Below are positions 35,005 to 43,729 of a stretch of DNA of 64,000 nucleotides, piece after piece. The DNA lies in NCBI RefSeq assembly GCF_009848495.1, contig NZ_WWEP01000002.1:1-64000 (forward strand), in the 5' to 3' direction. This stretch comes from Flavobacterium sp. MK4S-17 (lineage in GTDB: Bacteria; Bacteroidota; Bacteroidia; Flavobacteriales; Flavobacteriaceae). Position numbers and translations under genes: made by a program. Position 1 is the first letter of the stretch, and every line of letters begins with the position of its first letter. The notes under the pieces were generated by a model. The model did no database searches. It was not told the DNA's origin and worked only from the letters and a program-made list of their open reading frames with translations.

Positions 35005-35880
35005 TTATAAATCCCTGAAAACTGATTTTATAAATCCATCTTCATCTTTCATTTGTTCTTTTTGGGCAAATCCTTCGGGCTTTGGTGGGGCAAGATCTGG
35101 TTTTTCTCCGTGTGGCTTGGCTTTTATAAATGTAAAGTTGCCTTTGCCATCAATTGATTCTCCACTTGCCCAACGCCCTGTATCTGATTGATTATTTTCA
35201 TCATTTATTGAAGTAGACATAAATGAATAACTGAACTCTCCGGCTTCCTTATCCTGTGGGAAACTGTTGGGTATAGGATGATTGCCCTTTAATCCTCCGA
35301 TTTCTTCCAGTACGGCCAGCCATTGGTTTTGATGCATGGTATCCCTGGCTATAAGGAAAGAAAGCATATCCTTCATTCCTTTGTCCTCAGTAATTTTCCA
35401 TAAACGTGTTGCCAGTATCCTGCCTGTTGATTCGGCCATGACATTAGCATACATGTCGGCAGCCAGGTTTCCACTTCCCACAACCCACGAACCATTAAAT
35501 GGCACTCCATTACTGTCTACAGCCATGGCAGCCAGCCCGGCAGAAAGGTAGTGCCTTGGGTTGGCTCCGCCCATAATGGCCTGTATAATTGGGCTTTCTT
35601 CAGCCATTTCGTCTTTAATATCATTTGGTGCGTCTTCAAGATTAAGGGCTACGGCTGTGGCAAGCATTTCTATATGGCTTATTTCCTCCGTTCCTGTTTC
35701 TAAAAGCATATCACGGTATTTTGCAGGCCCTCTTGATCCCCATGCCTGGAAAAGGTACTGGAGGCAAACGCGGATTTCACCTTCAATGCCGCCAATTGCC
35801 TGCTGAAGCATTTTAGCAAACATCGGGTCTGGTTTATCTACTTTAACTTTGTACTGTAATTTAGAATCATGATAAAACAT
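35005..35880 (-). CDS. Manganese catalase
   Basis: 291 residues, di-manganese catalase of the ferritin-like fold, which dismutates hydrogen peroxide. Ligand candidates E35 (GIEGEIR), E65 and H68 (TEEISHIE), E149 (MAESTGR) and H182 (MHQNQW) occur at the spacing of characterised Mn-catalases. NPRHYLSAGLAAMAVDSNG and FNGSWVVGSGNLAADMYANV are hallmark segments. The C-terminal tail is charged. First gene of an operon with an SDR and the helical protein. A stress role is supported by family knowledge. Confidence 0.95.
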   Translation of the reverse strand: MFYHDSKLQYKVKVDKPDPMFAKMLQQAIGGIEGEIRVCLQYLFQAWGSRGPAKYRDMLLETGTEEISHIEMLATAVALNLEDAPNDIKDEMAEESPIIQAIMGGANPRHYLSAGLAAMAVDSNGVPFNGSWVVGSGNLAADMYANVMAESTGRILATRLWKITEDKGMKDMLSFLIARDTMHQNQWLAVLEEIGGLKGNHPIPNSFPQDKEAGEFSYSFMSTSINDENNQSDTGRWASGESIDGKGNFTFIKAKPHGEKPDLAPPKPEGFAQKEQMKDEDGFIKSVFRDL

Positions 35881-36041
35881 AGGCAGTTTTTTTTAGTAGT
35901 TAATAGCTGTATGTTGTACAAAGTTTATACTGTTTAAACTTTTAATGTTATATTATTTTACTACATGATTGCATTATTTTCCGCATCGTATTTATACAAC
36001 ATATACCGTTAATGATATAACATTGTTTTTTATGTAAAAGG

Positions 36042-36049
36042 TAAATTTG
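36042..36049 (+). promoter_or_regulatory. Candidate promoter (-7 box) for the 66-residue gene
   Basis: TAAATTTG, an exact TAnnTTTG match, with TTG at 36023-36025 sixteen nt upstream, close to the Bacteroidota -33/-7 arrangement. It supports translation from the ATG at 36078 rather than an earlier start at 36054, which would lie at the transcription start. Confidence 0.5.
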
Positions 36050-36077
36050 AAAGATGTATAATTTAAAACTACTGATT

Positions 36078-36278
36078 ATGAAAAATGATGCAGATAAAAA
36101 CCACGGGAACAATAATGGGCAAAATGATGACAATATTTTTGAAGGAAATGAAAAATATAAATACCATCAGTCGCAAAAAAAAGCAGATAAAGACCATAAG
36201 GAAGATTATGGCGACAAACCAAAAAACCATACAAGCCCGCAGGAAAGGATGCTTAACCCTGACAGGGGAGAAGATTAA
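36078..36278 (+). CDS. Small highly charged disordered protein
   Basis: 66 residues from the ATG at 36078. Almost entirely polar: Asn, Asp, Lys, His and Glu dominate (MKNDADKNHGNNNGQNDD, KKADKDHKEDYGDKPKN) and the end PQERMLNPDRGED is the only conserved-looking piece. No hydrophobic core, so intrinsically disordered. A promoter-like box precedes it and a terminator follows, which supports it as a real monocistronic gene despite overlapping open frames. Possibly a desiccation- or stress-type protein (inference). Confidence 0.6.
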   Translation: MKNDADKNHGNNNGQNDDNIFEGNEKYKYHQSQKKADKDHKEDYGDKPKNHTSPQERMLNPDRGED

Positions 36279-36300
36279 CATGTTATAATAATTATATAGA

Positions 36301-36325
36301 AACCCGGTTAATGCCGGGTTTTTTG
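36301..36325 (+). terminator. Intrinsic terminator after the small charged protein gene
   Basis: AACCCGG (36301-36307) pairs with CCGGGTT (36314-36320), 6-nt loop, followed by TTTTG. Confidence 0.85.
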
Positions 36326-36429
36326 TTTACTATATCAGGGAAAACCCCCAGTTTTAAAATTGCCTATTTTCCCCCTTATACAACTTGTTTTCAATTTTCA
36401 AATTTGTAATGAATTCAAAATGTATAATT

Positions 36430-37524
36430 ATGAAAACGAGCCAATTAAAAAAGCTTGCTTATGCTTCGGTGCTATTATCCTTAGTTCTTTCATCCTGCTC
36501 TAATGGTGATGACGAAGTTAAAGACCCTGTTGTTGATGAAACTCCTGCTACTGTATATGTGAGCGGCTATTCTACCGAAATAACAAATGTGGGGGAAGTT
36601 GTATGGAAAAACGGCATATCTATGGAGGTTTATGATACCGATATGCTGACACCGGGAAATGTGCGCACCGCAAATATAGTTTATGATATTGATGTTGTAA
36701 ATAATGATGTTTATGCAGTATGGAAAATGAGCTATAAGCCTTTCAATTCATTTTATCCCACAGCAAATATCTATTTATGGAAAAATGATGTTAATACGCT
36801 TATTTTAGAAAATGACTACAATATAAACCCCACGGCTGTTGATGTACACGGTGAGGACATTTATTTTGCAGGCTATTATATTGATCAGTATCAATATCCC
36901 AGCATATGGAAAAATGGGACAAGGGAACAGTTGCCGGGCGGTATAGGCTCTGTAACCGACCTGCTTGTTAATGATACTGATGTTTTAGCTGTTGGCTATG
37001 TGGGTATATCGCAGTCTGCTGCTGCGTTCTGGAAAAACGGCGTTATAACCAAACTGGCAGAAGGCAACGAATATAGTGCTTATGGTATAGCGCAATATGG
37101 TAATGACATTTATGTAGTAGGCACCGGCAGGGTTGGAGACATTAACAGCCAGCGCTCCGCCTTATTATGGAAAAATGGTACTCAGCAAATCCTTCAAAAT
37201 CCTGACGGGAATGTGATTTCATTTGCCGACAAAGTAGCAGTAGTTGATGATAAGGTATGTATAGCTGGCTATTCAGGCATGCAGCAAAGCGAAAGTATGA
37301 GGGCTACTGTTTGGGTAAATGATATCCCAACTGTTTTATCCCAGTCTGAAAGCAGGGCATTATCCATAGCAATTAAAGGAGAAACAGTATATGCATGCGG
37401 CTATGAAAAAATGGGAGAAATGACTGTTGCAGTAATGTGGAAAATTACCGGAGAAAATATAGAAAGAGTCCAGTTAAGCAGTGGCAGCGGTAATGCAGAG
37501 GCTCACTCTATCGTGGTTAAATAA
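36430..37524 (+). CDS. Lipoprotein with WKNG-type repeats (beta-propeller-like)
   Basis: 364 residues from the ATG at 36430 (MKTSQLKKLAYASVLLSL); earlier in-frame starts lack signal features. The lipobox LVLSSC gives an acylated Cys near 24. The body contains about six repeats of roughly 40-50 residues, each with a W-K-N-G or W-V-N-D element and a V-x-G-Y/A-G-Y motif (WKNGISM, WKNDVNT, WKNGTRE, WKNGVIT, WKNGTQQ), suggesting a small beta-propeller. Surface or periplasmic ligand binding is inferred. It precedes the OmpA-domain gene by 26 nt. Confidence 0.75.
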   Translation: MKTSQLKKLAYASVLLSLVLSSCSNGDDEVKDPVVDETPATVYVSGYSTEITNVGEVVWKNGISMEVYDTDMLTPGNVRTANIVYDIDVVNNDVYAVWKMSYKPFNSFYPTANIYLWKNDVNTLILENDYNINPTAVDVHGEDIYFAGYYIDQYQYPSIWKNGTREQLPGGIGSVTDLLVNDTDVLAVGYVGISQSAAAFWKNGVITKLAEGNEYSAYGIAQYGNDIYVVGTGRVGDINSQRSALLWKNGTQQILQNPDGNVISFADKVAVVDDKVCIAGYSGMQQSESMRATVWVNDIPTVLSQSESRALSIAIKGETVYACGYEKMGEMTVAVMWKITGENIERVQLSSGSGNAEAHSIVVK

Positions 37525-37550
37525 TATTAGTAACTAAAAAATATTAAATC

Positions 37551-38867
37551 ATGAAATCAGGAGTCATTATAACATTGGTTTTTCTTTTCTGCATAACCAC
37601 TGCTGCAAATGCACAGATACTGGACAGGGTTTTAAACCGTACCAAGGAAAAGACAAAAAGCAAAACCGAGCAAAAAACCGACAACACTATTGATAAGGGT
37701 TTGGATAAGGTTGAAAAAGGTATAGAAAACATCTTTAAAAAAAAGGAAAAGAAGAAAGACAAAAAAAGTAGCAACGAATCATCAGGGCGAAATAATACTA
37801 CCAGTAGTGATGATGTGGCATTTGAGCAATACAAAGGCTCATCTTTTGTACCCGGAAAAAACGTTTTGTTTTTTGAGGATTTTTCAACAGCTAAATTAAG
37901 CCCCGGAAGCGGAAACTGGCATGTATATGAATATGACCCTTCTGAAGATATAGAAAAGCCAAATGTAGGAACTATTCCCGCAGCAGGTGGCAACTGGCTT
38001 AAAATGCCCCGTAAAGGCTTTGCTTTCCCAAACAGCTTTAAAAATTTGCCTGAACAGTTTACAGTTGAATTTGATATGTATGCCGACCCTGAAAGTATGA
38101 ATGAAATGGAAGGAGGGTTCAGGACAAACTTTACCACCAGGAATGACAGGGAAGAATATAGTATACACTGGGATACAGAACCTGCAGTTTGTATAGATGT
38201 ACATCCGCATGGCTCGGATGAAATGGTTAATATGATGGTTACTACAGAGTATAACTCCAACCTTAACCGGGAAGATATGGTGCTTTTTGAAAATACGTTT
38301 AAATCAGGATGGAACCCCGGTGAAGTTAACCGTATCTCCATTTACCGTAATGGCAGGCATATCATTTTATATATAAACGGTAAGGAAATTATAAACCTGC
38401 CAAATGCGCTAACCAAGAAGGGGCAGTATAACCTTATATTTTCCACCAACCTTTGGGGCGATGGCATTTATGTATCAAACATACGTGTTGCCGGTAATAT
38501 ACCCAATGCTTCACAGGATATAAAAGATACAGGCAAATTTGTTACCAATGCTATTTATTTTGATGTAAACTCATCGCATATTAAGCCTGAAAGCTGGGCC
38601 ACATTAAACAATACGGCCCAGGCTATAAAAGCATCTTCGGGAACTATTTTAATTGTAGGGCATACAGATAGTGACGGTGCAGATGATGCCAACCTTAAAC
38701 TATCAAAAAACCGTGCCGATTCCGTTAAAAATATACTGGTAAAAGAATTTGGAATTGATGCTTCAAGATTAGTTACTGACGGTAAAGGCGAAACACAGCC
38801 TTTAACATCTAACAATACAGCTTCCGGTAAAGCACAAAACAGGCGGGTAGAATTTATTAAACAATAA
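37551..38867 (+). CDS. OmpA-family envelope protein with N-terminal coiled region and jelly-roll-like domain
   Basis: 438 residues. Signal peptide (to about 20, ending NAQ); a Lys/Glu-rich coiled stretch (about 25-80); a concanavalin-like beta domain (about 100-320; VLFFEDFSTAKLSPGSGNW start, GEVNRISIYRNGRHIILYINGKEI); and a C-terminal OmpA domain (about 330-438) with IYFDVNSSHIKPES, GHTDSDGADDANLKLSKNRAD and NRRVEF for peptidoglycan binding. Outer membrane or periplasmic. Heads a set of three envelope genes. Confidence 0.9.
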   Translation: MKSGVIITLVFLFCITTAANAQILDRVLNRTKEKTKSKTEQKTDNTIDKGLDKVEKGIENIFKKKEKKKDKKSSNESSGRNNTTSSDDVAFEQYKGSSFVPGKNVLFFEDFSTAKLSPGSGNWHVYEYDPSEDIEKPNVGTIPAAGGNWLKMPRKGFAFPNSFKNLPEQFTVEFDMYADPESMNEMEGGFRTNFTTRNDREEYSIHWDTEPAVCIDVHPHGSDEMVNMMVTTEYNSNLNREDMVLFENTFKSGWNPGEVNRISIYRNGRHIILYINGKEIINLPNALTKKGQYNLIFSTNLWGDGIYVSNIRVAGNIPNASQDIKDTGKFVTNAIYFDVNSSHIKPESWATLNNTAQAIKASSGTILIVGHTDSDGADDANLKLSKNRADSVKNILVKEFGIDASRLVTDGKGETQPLTSNNTASGKAQNRRVEFIKQ

Positions 38868-38880
38868 GATATTTAGGAAA

Positions 38881-39657
38881 ATGAGAATAAATTACAGTAA
38901 ACACATTCTTTATATATCATTGCTGGCGGTATTGGCATGTGGAAATAATACAGGCAAACAGGATAATAATACAAACATAGATACCGTAACCGAATTGATT
39001 CCTGATGATGATGATGCAGAAGGTGGCAATGCCTGCCTTTTAGGATATCAGAGTAAATATGATGCAATGATTACAGAAGCTGAAGTTTTGGCTGCTACAG
39101 GATTTTCCAGAAATGTTATGGAAACCAAGTATAACAAGGTTTTAAAAAATCCTGAAAACCATGAATTTTTATACAAGTTTAAAAATAACAGAATGGGGAA
39201 AATACCCGGCTTTAAAAATGAAATGCAGGTGCCCGATGTAATTGTGGTGCGTGCCGTAAAACCTATGTCGATTAAAACATTTAACCAGCTTTACAAGGCT
39301 GTAACAGAAGAACAAATGCAAAAAGCTAATGATGCATTAAATGATGTGGGAGAAGGCAACTCAGGTAATGCTGAGGCAGATAAAGCCTTAAAAGAGGCTG
39401 AAAAGCAAGGGGTGGATAGAGAACAAATTAAAGGAACAGGTAAATCATTAACAGGTGCTTTTAAAGAAGTTTCCAAAGGTTACAGGACAGTAACCGGTGT
39501 AGGCAGTGCAGCCAGATGGAATATAGTTACCAGTGAACTTTTTGTTTTGCAGGATGGTGTAAAATTTGAAATTAGGGCTGATGTAAGCAATGATACAGAA
39601 AAAAATAAAATGGTAGCATTACAATTGGCAAAGGATGTATTAAGCAAGTGTAATTAA
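38881..39657 (+). CDS. Lipoprotein of unknown function
   Basis: 258 residues. Signal peptide with lipobox LLAVLAC (Cys about 20), an acidic Asn/Asp-rich stretch, a globular part with MITEAEVLAATGFSRNVMETKYNK, and a helical region rich in Ala/Lys/Glu (about 150-200). The end KNKMVALQLAKDVLSKCN is compact. No known domain recognised. It lies 13 nt after the OmpA-domain gene and 11 nt before the next, so probably part of one envelope complex. Confidence 0.75.
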   Translation: MRINYSKHILYISLLAVLACGNNTGKQDNNTNIDTVTELIPDDDDAEGGNACLLGYQSKYDAMITEAEVLAATGFSRNVMETKYNKVLKNPENHEFLYKFKNNRMGKIPGFKNEMQVPDVIVVRAVKPMSIKTFNQLYKAVTEEQMQKANDALNDVGEGNSGNAEADKALKEAEKQGVDREQIKGTGKSLTGAFKEVSKGYRTVTGVGSAARWNIVTSELFVLQDGVKFEIRADVSNDTEKNKMVALQLAKDVLSKCN

Positions 39658-39668
39658 ATAATTGTGAC

Positions 39669-40601
39669 ATGAAAAATATTTTATTCCTGTTTCTTTTCCT
39701 GCAGCTATCCCTGTATGGTAATGCACAACCTAAAAAAGCGCGCCAGCACCTTGCCGTGTGTAACCAGGGAAGTGGCTGCCGATTTTCAGAAATTACAGTT
39801 TCCGCCGCTGAGGTTGATAAGCTTTTAGGGAAAACCGGCTTTTGGACAACCGCTTCGCCAAATGCCACTTTAATTCTGAATAATTGCGAGAGCAAAAAAA
39901 ATGAAAAGCTGTCACTTGAAGAAGTTGACCGTATGTATGGAGGGAGCGGGAAAAAGGTTGTAATCCAAACAATCAGCCTGCAAAAATATCTTAAAGAAAA
40001 AGGATGTTTTGGCTGCCCCAATACAACAAAAAAAATTTCTTTCAGGGCAAGCGGCGGGGGCCAGCAGGGTAGCTCTTATTTTTTCCTGAACCTGAAAGCC
40101 GGTGAAGCCTATATGCCCAATGAGGCTTTTCAGAAAATGGCAAACGGAGAAGGAGGCGAAATGGTGGTAGATCAGTTTATCCGCAATAACGCGATGGATA
40201 TTTATGCCATAGCCGGTGGCAAAAAATATCACCAGAAGATGGCTTTGGGCACTACTATTTCCGGTATTAAAAATGACGCTGTAAATGAACAGCGATTTAA
40301 AAAGGATTTCAGGAAAACAGGTAAAACCAGGAAACATCCTACTATCGGTAAAACCGAAACAGAATACAGGGGCAAGGATGATGAAGGCAAAATAATCAGT
40401 TTCTGGATAATGCCTTCGTCCGATGTTTGTTTACCGAAAGGAAAATTTGACGCGTTTGGTTTTTATAATCTGGGCTATATTTCTGTAGATGGAATTACTT
40501 ATCTCGTTACTGAAATTTCCGGAAATGATTTTCAGATAAAACTTACCGGGATTTCTGATGGCACATACAAATTTAACCCTGCAGGCTATCAATCCTATTA
40601 G
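39669..40601 (+). CDS. Secreted protein of unknown function
   Basis: 310 residues, signal peptide to about 20 (LYGNAQ). Two Cys-containing stretches lie near residues 32-37 (CNQGSGC) and 115-120 (GCFGCP), likely disulphides or metal sites. No family recognised. Adjacent to the lipoprotein gene (11 nt), with which it probably shares an operon and a function. The gap to the NarL regulator is 132 AT-rich nt without clear hairpin. Confidence 0.7.
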   Translation: MKNILFLFLFLQLSLYGNAQPKKARQHLAVCNQGSGCRFSEITVSAAEVDKLLGKTGFWTTASPNATLILNNCESKKNEKLSLEEVDRMYGGSGKKVVIQTISLQKYLKEKGCFGCPNTTKKISFRASGGGQQGSSYFFLNLKAGEAYMPNEAFQKMANGEGGEMVVDQFIRNNAMDIYAIAGGKKYHQKMALGTTISGIKNDAVNEQRFKKDFRKTGKTRKHPTIGKTETEYRGKDDEGKIISFWIMPSSDVCLPKGKFDAFGFYNLGYISVDGITYLVTEISGNDFQIKLTGISDGTYKFNPAGYQSY

Positions 40602-40733
40602 TAAATTATCTTTATTTATATTGAAATACTAAGCATTGTTTGTTTAGTATGGTAATAATTAGTATATATTATTAAAAAATTATTGATTTGGTTTATTTTA
40701 ATATGTTTATTTGTATTATAATAAACCAATGTT

Positions 40734-41351
40734 ATGCACGTACTATTGGCCGATGACCATACTATTGTACTGGATGGTTTGGAATTACTATTATCCACTT
40801 TTGATTTTGTAGAAAAAGTAGATAAAGCAGCGGACGAGGCAACGTTGCTTTCTATTCTTGAAAAGAATACAATGCCTGATGTTATACTTTTAGATATAGT
40901 TTTTGGGAAGTCAGGCGGGCGTGAACTATGTAAAAAATTGAAAAAGCAGTATGACGGTTTAAAGTTGATTGCCTTAACAAGCTATAGTGATATTGCTACC
41001 GTAAAATCATCTATACAGGCCGGTTTTGATGGCTACCTGCTAAAATCTGAAGACAGGCAAACCGTTATGCAGGCATTACAGGAAGTAGCGCAGGGTGGGC
41101 AGTTTTTTAGCCCGCAGGTAAAGAATGTTTTTTTTCAGCAGAGTATTTCCAAAAACAAGTCGGCATTAACCAAAAGGGAAGAAGATGTTTTAAGGTTGAT
41201 AATAGAAGAAAAAACAACAAAGGAAATAGCGGAAGAACTTTTTATTTCAGAAAAAACGGTGGAGAACCACCGCTCTAACCTCATGATGAAACTGGAAGTT
41301 AAAAACATGGCAGGCTTAGTAAAAAAAGCTATAATATTAGGATATGCTTAA
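40734..41351 (+). CDS. NarL/FixJ-family response regulator
   Basis: 205 residues. Receiver with D7-D8 and acceptor D54 (ILLDIVFG), Lys in GYLLKSED (about 101), and a LuxR-type HTH (about 140-200: LTKREEDVLRLIIEEKTTKEIAEELFISEKTVENHRSNLMMKL, given by parts). Controls transcription when phosphorylated. Followed 12 nt later by its likely cognate kinase, and 2.2 kb upstream of the RHS operon. Confidence 0.95.
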   Translation: MHVLLADDHTIVLDGLELLLSTFDFVEKVDKAADEATLLSILEKNTMPDVILLDIVFGKSGGRELCKKLKKQYDGLKLIALTSYSDIATVKSSIQAGFDGYLLKSEDRQTVMQALQEVAQGGQFFSPQVKNVFFQQSISKNKSALTKREEDVLRLIIEEKTTKEIAEELFISEKTVENHRSNLMMKLEVKNMAGLVKKAIILGYA

Positions 41352-41363
41352 AAAGTAATCTTT

Positions 41364-43259
41364 ATGGTAAAGGTTTACATTATATTTTTTATGCTGTGCC
41401 TCGGTACAAAATTATCAGCACAGGTTAATTCAAAGCAAAATTTAGAAACCGCCCCCAAGGAAATTCAACAGTTATTTTTTGACGCAAAAAATTGTGTTGA
41501 AAAAGATACGGGAGATTGCAGCTACTACCATAAAAAGGCTATTAAATTTCTTGAAAATAAAAACTCAAAAAAATATTTAACTACTTTTTACTGTTACTTG
41601 GGTAAATACTATTTTAATAATGGCAGGTTTAAGGACGTAATTAAAGATTTGCCTAAAGGGTATAAAGCAGCAAAAAAACGGAATGAGTATTATAACGCAG
41701 GTTTTTTAGCTAACCTGTTAGCAGCAGGGTATTCCTATCAAGCAAATACTGATTCTGCATTATTCTATTTTATTGAAGCCCGTAAAAATTATTTAAAGAT
41801 TAATGACTCGTTACTACTTGCCGAAAATTACAGTAATACAGCATCGGTATACGTTGATATTGATGATGACGTAACAGCCGTATCGCATTACTATAAAGCG
41901 TGGGCATATAGCAGTAGTTTAACATACAATATGAGGATAATAAGATTTAGTATAAGCCTTAATTTAGGGCAGGCTTATAACAGGCTTGGAAAATTAGACT
42001 CTGCTTATAATTGGGCACTCATCAGTCGCAAATATGTTACTAAAGAAGACGAATATAAATCAGATTGGCAAATAGCAACCAATAATATGCTATTTGCAGA
42101 TGTCTACATGAAAAAAAATCAGTTAGACTCTGCTTATGTGTGTGCAAAACTGGCTTTACAGCATGCCCAAAAATTAGACGACAGCCAGTTTTTGGCAGAT
42201 GCTTATGCTGTTAAGGCAAATGTGCATTTAGAGCAAAAAGATTACAGGCAGGCAATAAAGGATGCTTTGGAAAGTAAAGCTATTAATACAGATAATGGTA
42301 ATGTAATGGGGTTAACAAGAAGCCTTTCTGTACTTTCCAAATCCTATTTTGCCTTGGGTAAATACAAGGAAGCTGCCTATAGTTATAAGCAGGAACTTGA
42401 TATTTTGGATAGTACAGTATCCCAACGGAAAATAAGGGCTATAAGGGAGGTAAATGTAAAATATGAAACGGAGAAAAAAGAGAGGCAGATAGCGGAACAG
42501 GCTTTAAAGATAGAAAGGAAAAATACACAGTTCAGGAATTGGGTTATAGTAGGTGCATTACTGATATTAGGAAGTATTTTTTATATATACCAAAGCAGGA
42601 AAACCCAAAAGCAAAAGCTAATATTGCTAAAACAGGAAAATGAAAATGCGGTGCTTAAAGCTATAATGAACAGTGAGGAACAGGAACGAAGAAACATAAG
42701 CAGCATGTTGCATGATGGTGTCGCCGCAAAGTTGGGTGCTGCAAAAATGAGCCTGCAGTCCATCCCGTTCCTTCAGGATGAGAAAAGAGATTATCAACTC
42801 GAAAATACAGCGCAGCTAATAAGTAATATCCATAGGGATATCAGGAGTATTGCGCACAGCCTTTTACCTGTTACTTTAGAAAAAGAAGGGCTTGTGCCGG
42901 CAATAATTGGATTCGTTTCGGAGATTAATCAATTACACCTGTTAGAAATAAAAGTTGACAATAAGCTGCCGGAGGAATTTATCCTCCCTAAAAAAAATGC
43001 ACTGGTAATATACCGTATTATTCAGGAGCTTATTAATAATATTGTAAGGCATGCCAAAGCTACAGAGGCTAAAATTTATCTTGAAAAGAAAGATAATGTG
43101 CTGGAGATTTGTGTATCAGATAATGGCGTTGGTTTTATTCCAAACCAGGAAAATCAGGGATTATACAGTATAAAAGAAAGGTTGAATACTATTGGGGGAA
43201 CCTTTACTATTACTAATGAGCAGAATGGTTCTGTTGCAGTATTAAGCCTGCGGGCTTAA
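41364..43259 (+). CDS. TPR sensor histidine kinase (HisKA_3)
   Basis: 631 residues. Signal peptide (KLSAQ, about 20), periplasmic TPR-type helical repeats (about 60-370), one membrane segment (about 393-412), HisKA_3 dimerisation with H450 in SSMLHDGVAAKLG, and HATPase_c (about 540-631, DNGVGF and GLYSIKERL). The usual partner of a NarL-type regulator, here directly upstream. The TPR domain senses an unknown ligand or protein in the periplasm. The intact His contrasts with the K680 kinase-like gene at 29 kb. Confidence 0.93.
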   Translation: MVKVYIIFFMLCLGTKLSAQVNSKQNLETAPKEIQQLFFDAKNCVEKDTGDCSYYHKKAIKFLENKNSKKYLTTFYCYLGKYYFNNGRFKDVIKDLPKGYKAAKKRNEYYNAGFLANLLAAGYSYQANTDSALFYFIEARKNYLKINDSLLLAENYSNTASVYVDIDDDVTAVSHYYKAWAYSSSLTYNMRIIRFSISLNLGQAYNRLGKLDSAYNWALISRKYVTKEDEYKSDWQIATNNMLFADVYMKKNQLDSAYVCAKLALQHAQKLDDSQFLADAYAVKANVHLEQKDYRQAIKDALESKAINTDNGNVMGLTRSLSVLSKSYFALGKYKEAAYSYKQELDILDSTVSQRKIRAIREVNVKYETEKKERQIAEQALKIERKNTQFRNWVIVGALLILGSIFYIYQSRKTQKQKLILLKQENENAVLKAIMNSEEQERRNISSMLHDGVAAKLGAAKMSLQSIPFLQDEKRDYQLENTAQLISNIHRDIRSIAHSLLPVTLEKEGLVPAIIGFVSEINQLHLLEIKVDNKLPEEFILPKKNALVIYRIIQELINNIVRHAKATEAKIYLEKKDNVLEICVSDNGVGFIPNQENQGLYSIKERLNTIGGTFTITNEQNGSVAVLSLRA

Positions 43260-43529
43260 ATTTTAGCCAAGTATAACATACTTAAGGATAGTACTACTAT
43301 AAATTAAAAACCTTAAAAGCTATTAATAATCAAATACCTACAGAATTAATAATTTATTATTTATACGATTTCCTTATATCGCCTTTTTTTGTAATTCATC
43401 GAAAAAATAAATCATAATAGTGTTTGTTTCCGCATTTAATTTGTTATTTGTTAAATAAATATCAAATCTAATTTTATTTTTCAGCCTTCAGACGGCAATA
43501 ATTCTTGGATCATTTTAAAACCAGAAATT
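43260..43529. other. AT-rich gap upstream of the RHS leader
   Basis: Part of a 470-nt gap between the kinase and the RHS operon. Extremely AT-rich, with a TAATTCTTG element at 43496-43504 that may be a variant -7 box for the leader ATG at 43530. No gene seen on either strand. Confidence 0.4.
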
Positions 43530-43616
43530 ATGAAAATTCACAACCAACACAACCGGATTTTCTTTACCAAGATTTTTTATTACTACTATTATTATAACCC
43601 TTATCCTAAAGGTTAA
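43530..43616 (+). CDS. Tyr-run leader peptide (28 codons), candidate attenuator peptide
   Basis: A 28-codon frame starting ATGAAA and ending TAA. It encodes a peptide with two Phe at residues 11-12, one Phe at 16 and six consecutive Tyr codons (43578-43595), plus a further Tyr at residue 25. This is the composition of transcription-attenuation leader peptides that measure charged aromatic tRNA. Alternative hairpins lie between it and the next gene. It is directly upstream of the short T9SS-tail gene and RHS operon, not of an aromatic pathway. Confidence 0.55.
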   Translation: MKIHNQHNRIFFTKIFYYYYYYNPYPKG

Positions 43617-43644
43617 ACTTACATTTTTTATTTACTGATAGTGA

Positions 43645-43708
43645 GGCTTAATATTTAAGCCCCATAATATTACTGTATGTAATATTGGCATACGCATATT
43701 TATTTTTC
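43645..43708 (+). promoter_or_regulatory. Hairpin set downstream of the Tyr leader (possible attenuator)
   Basis: Hairpin 1: GGCTTAA (43645-43651)/TTAAGCC (43655-43661). Hairpin 2: AATATTAC (43666-43673)/GTAATATT (43679-43686). Hairpin 3, exclusive with 2: GTATG (43675-43679) with CATAC (43689-43693), followed by a T-rich stretch. The T-rich tail after hairpin 3 is weak, so a terminator is possible but not proven. Confidence 0.4.
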
Positions 43709-43729
43709 TAACTATAAATTTAATTCAAC

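Noticed and set aside
36069..36288. Competing frames over the 66-residue charged protein
   Set aside because: The frame with a promoter-like box and a terminator around it and a plausible start at 36078 is preferred; the other frames give hydrophobic or truncated peptides.
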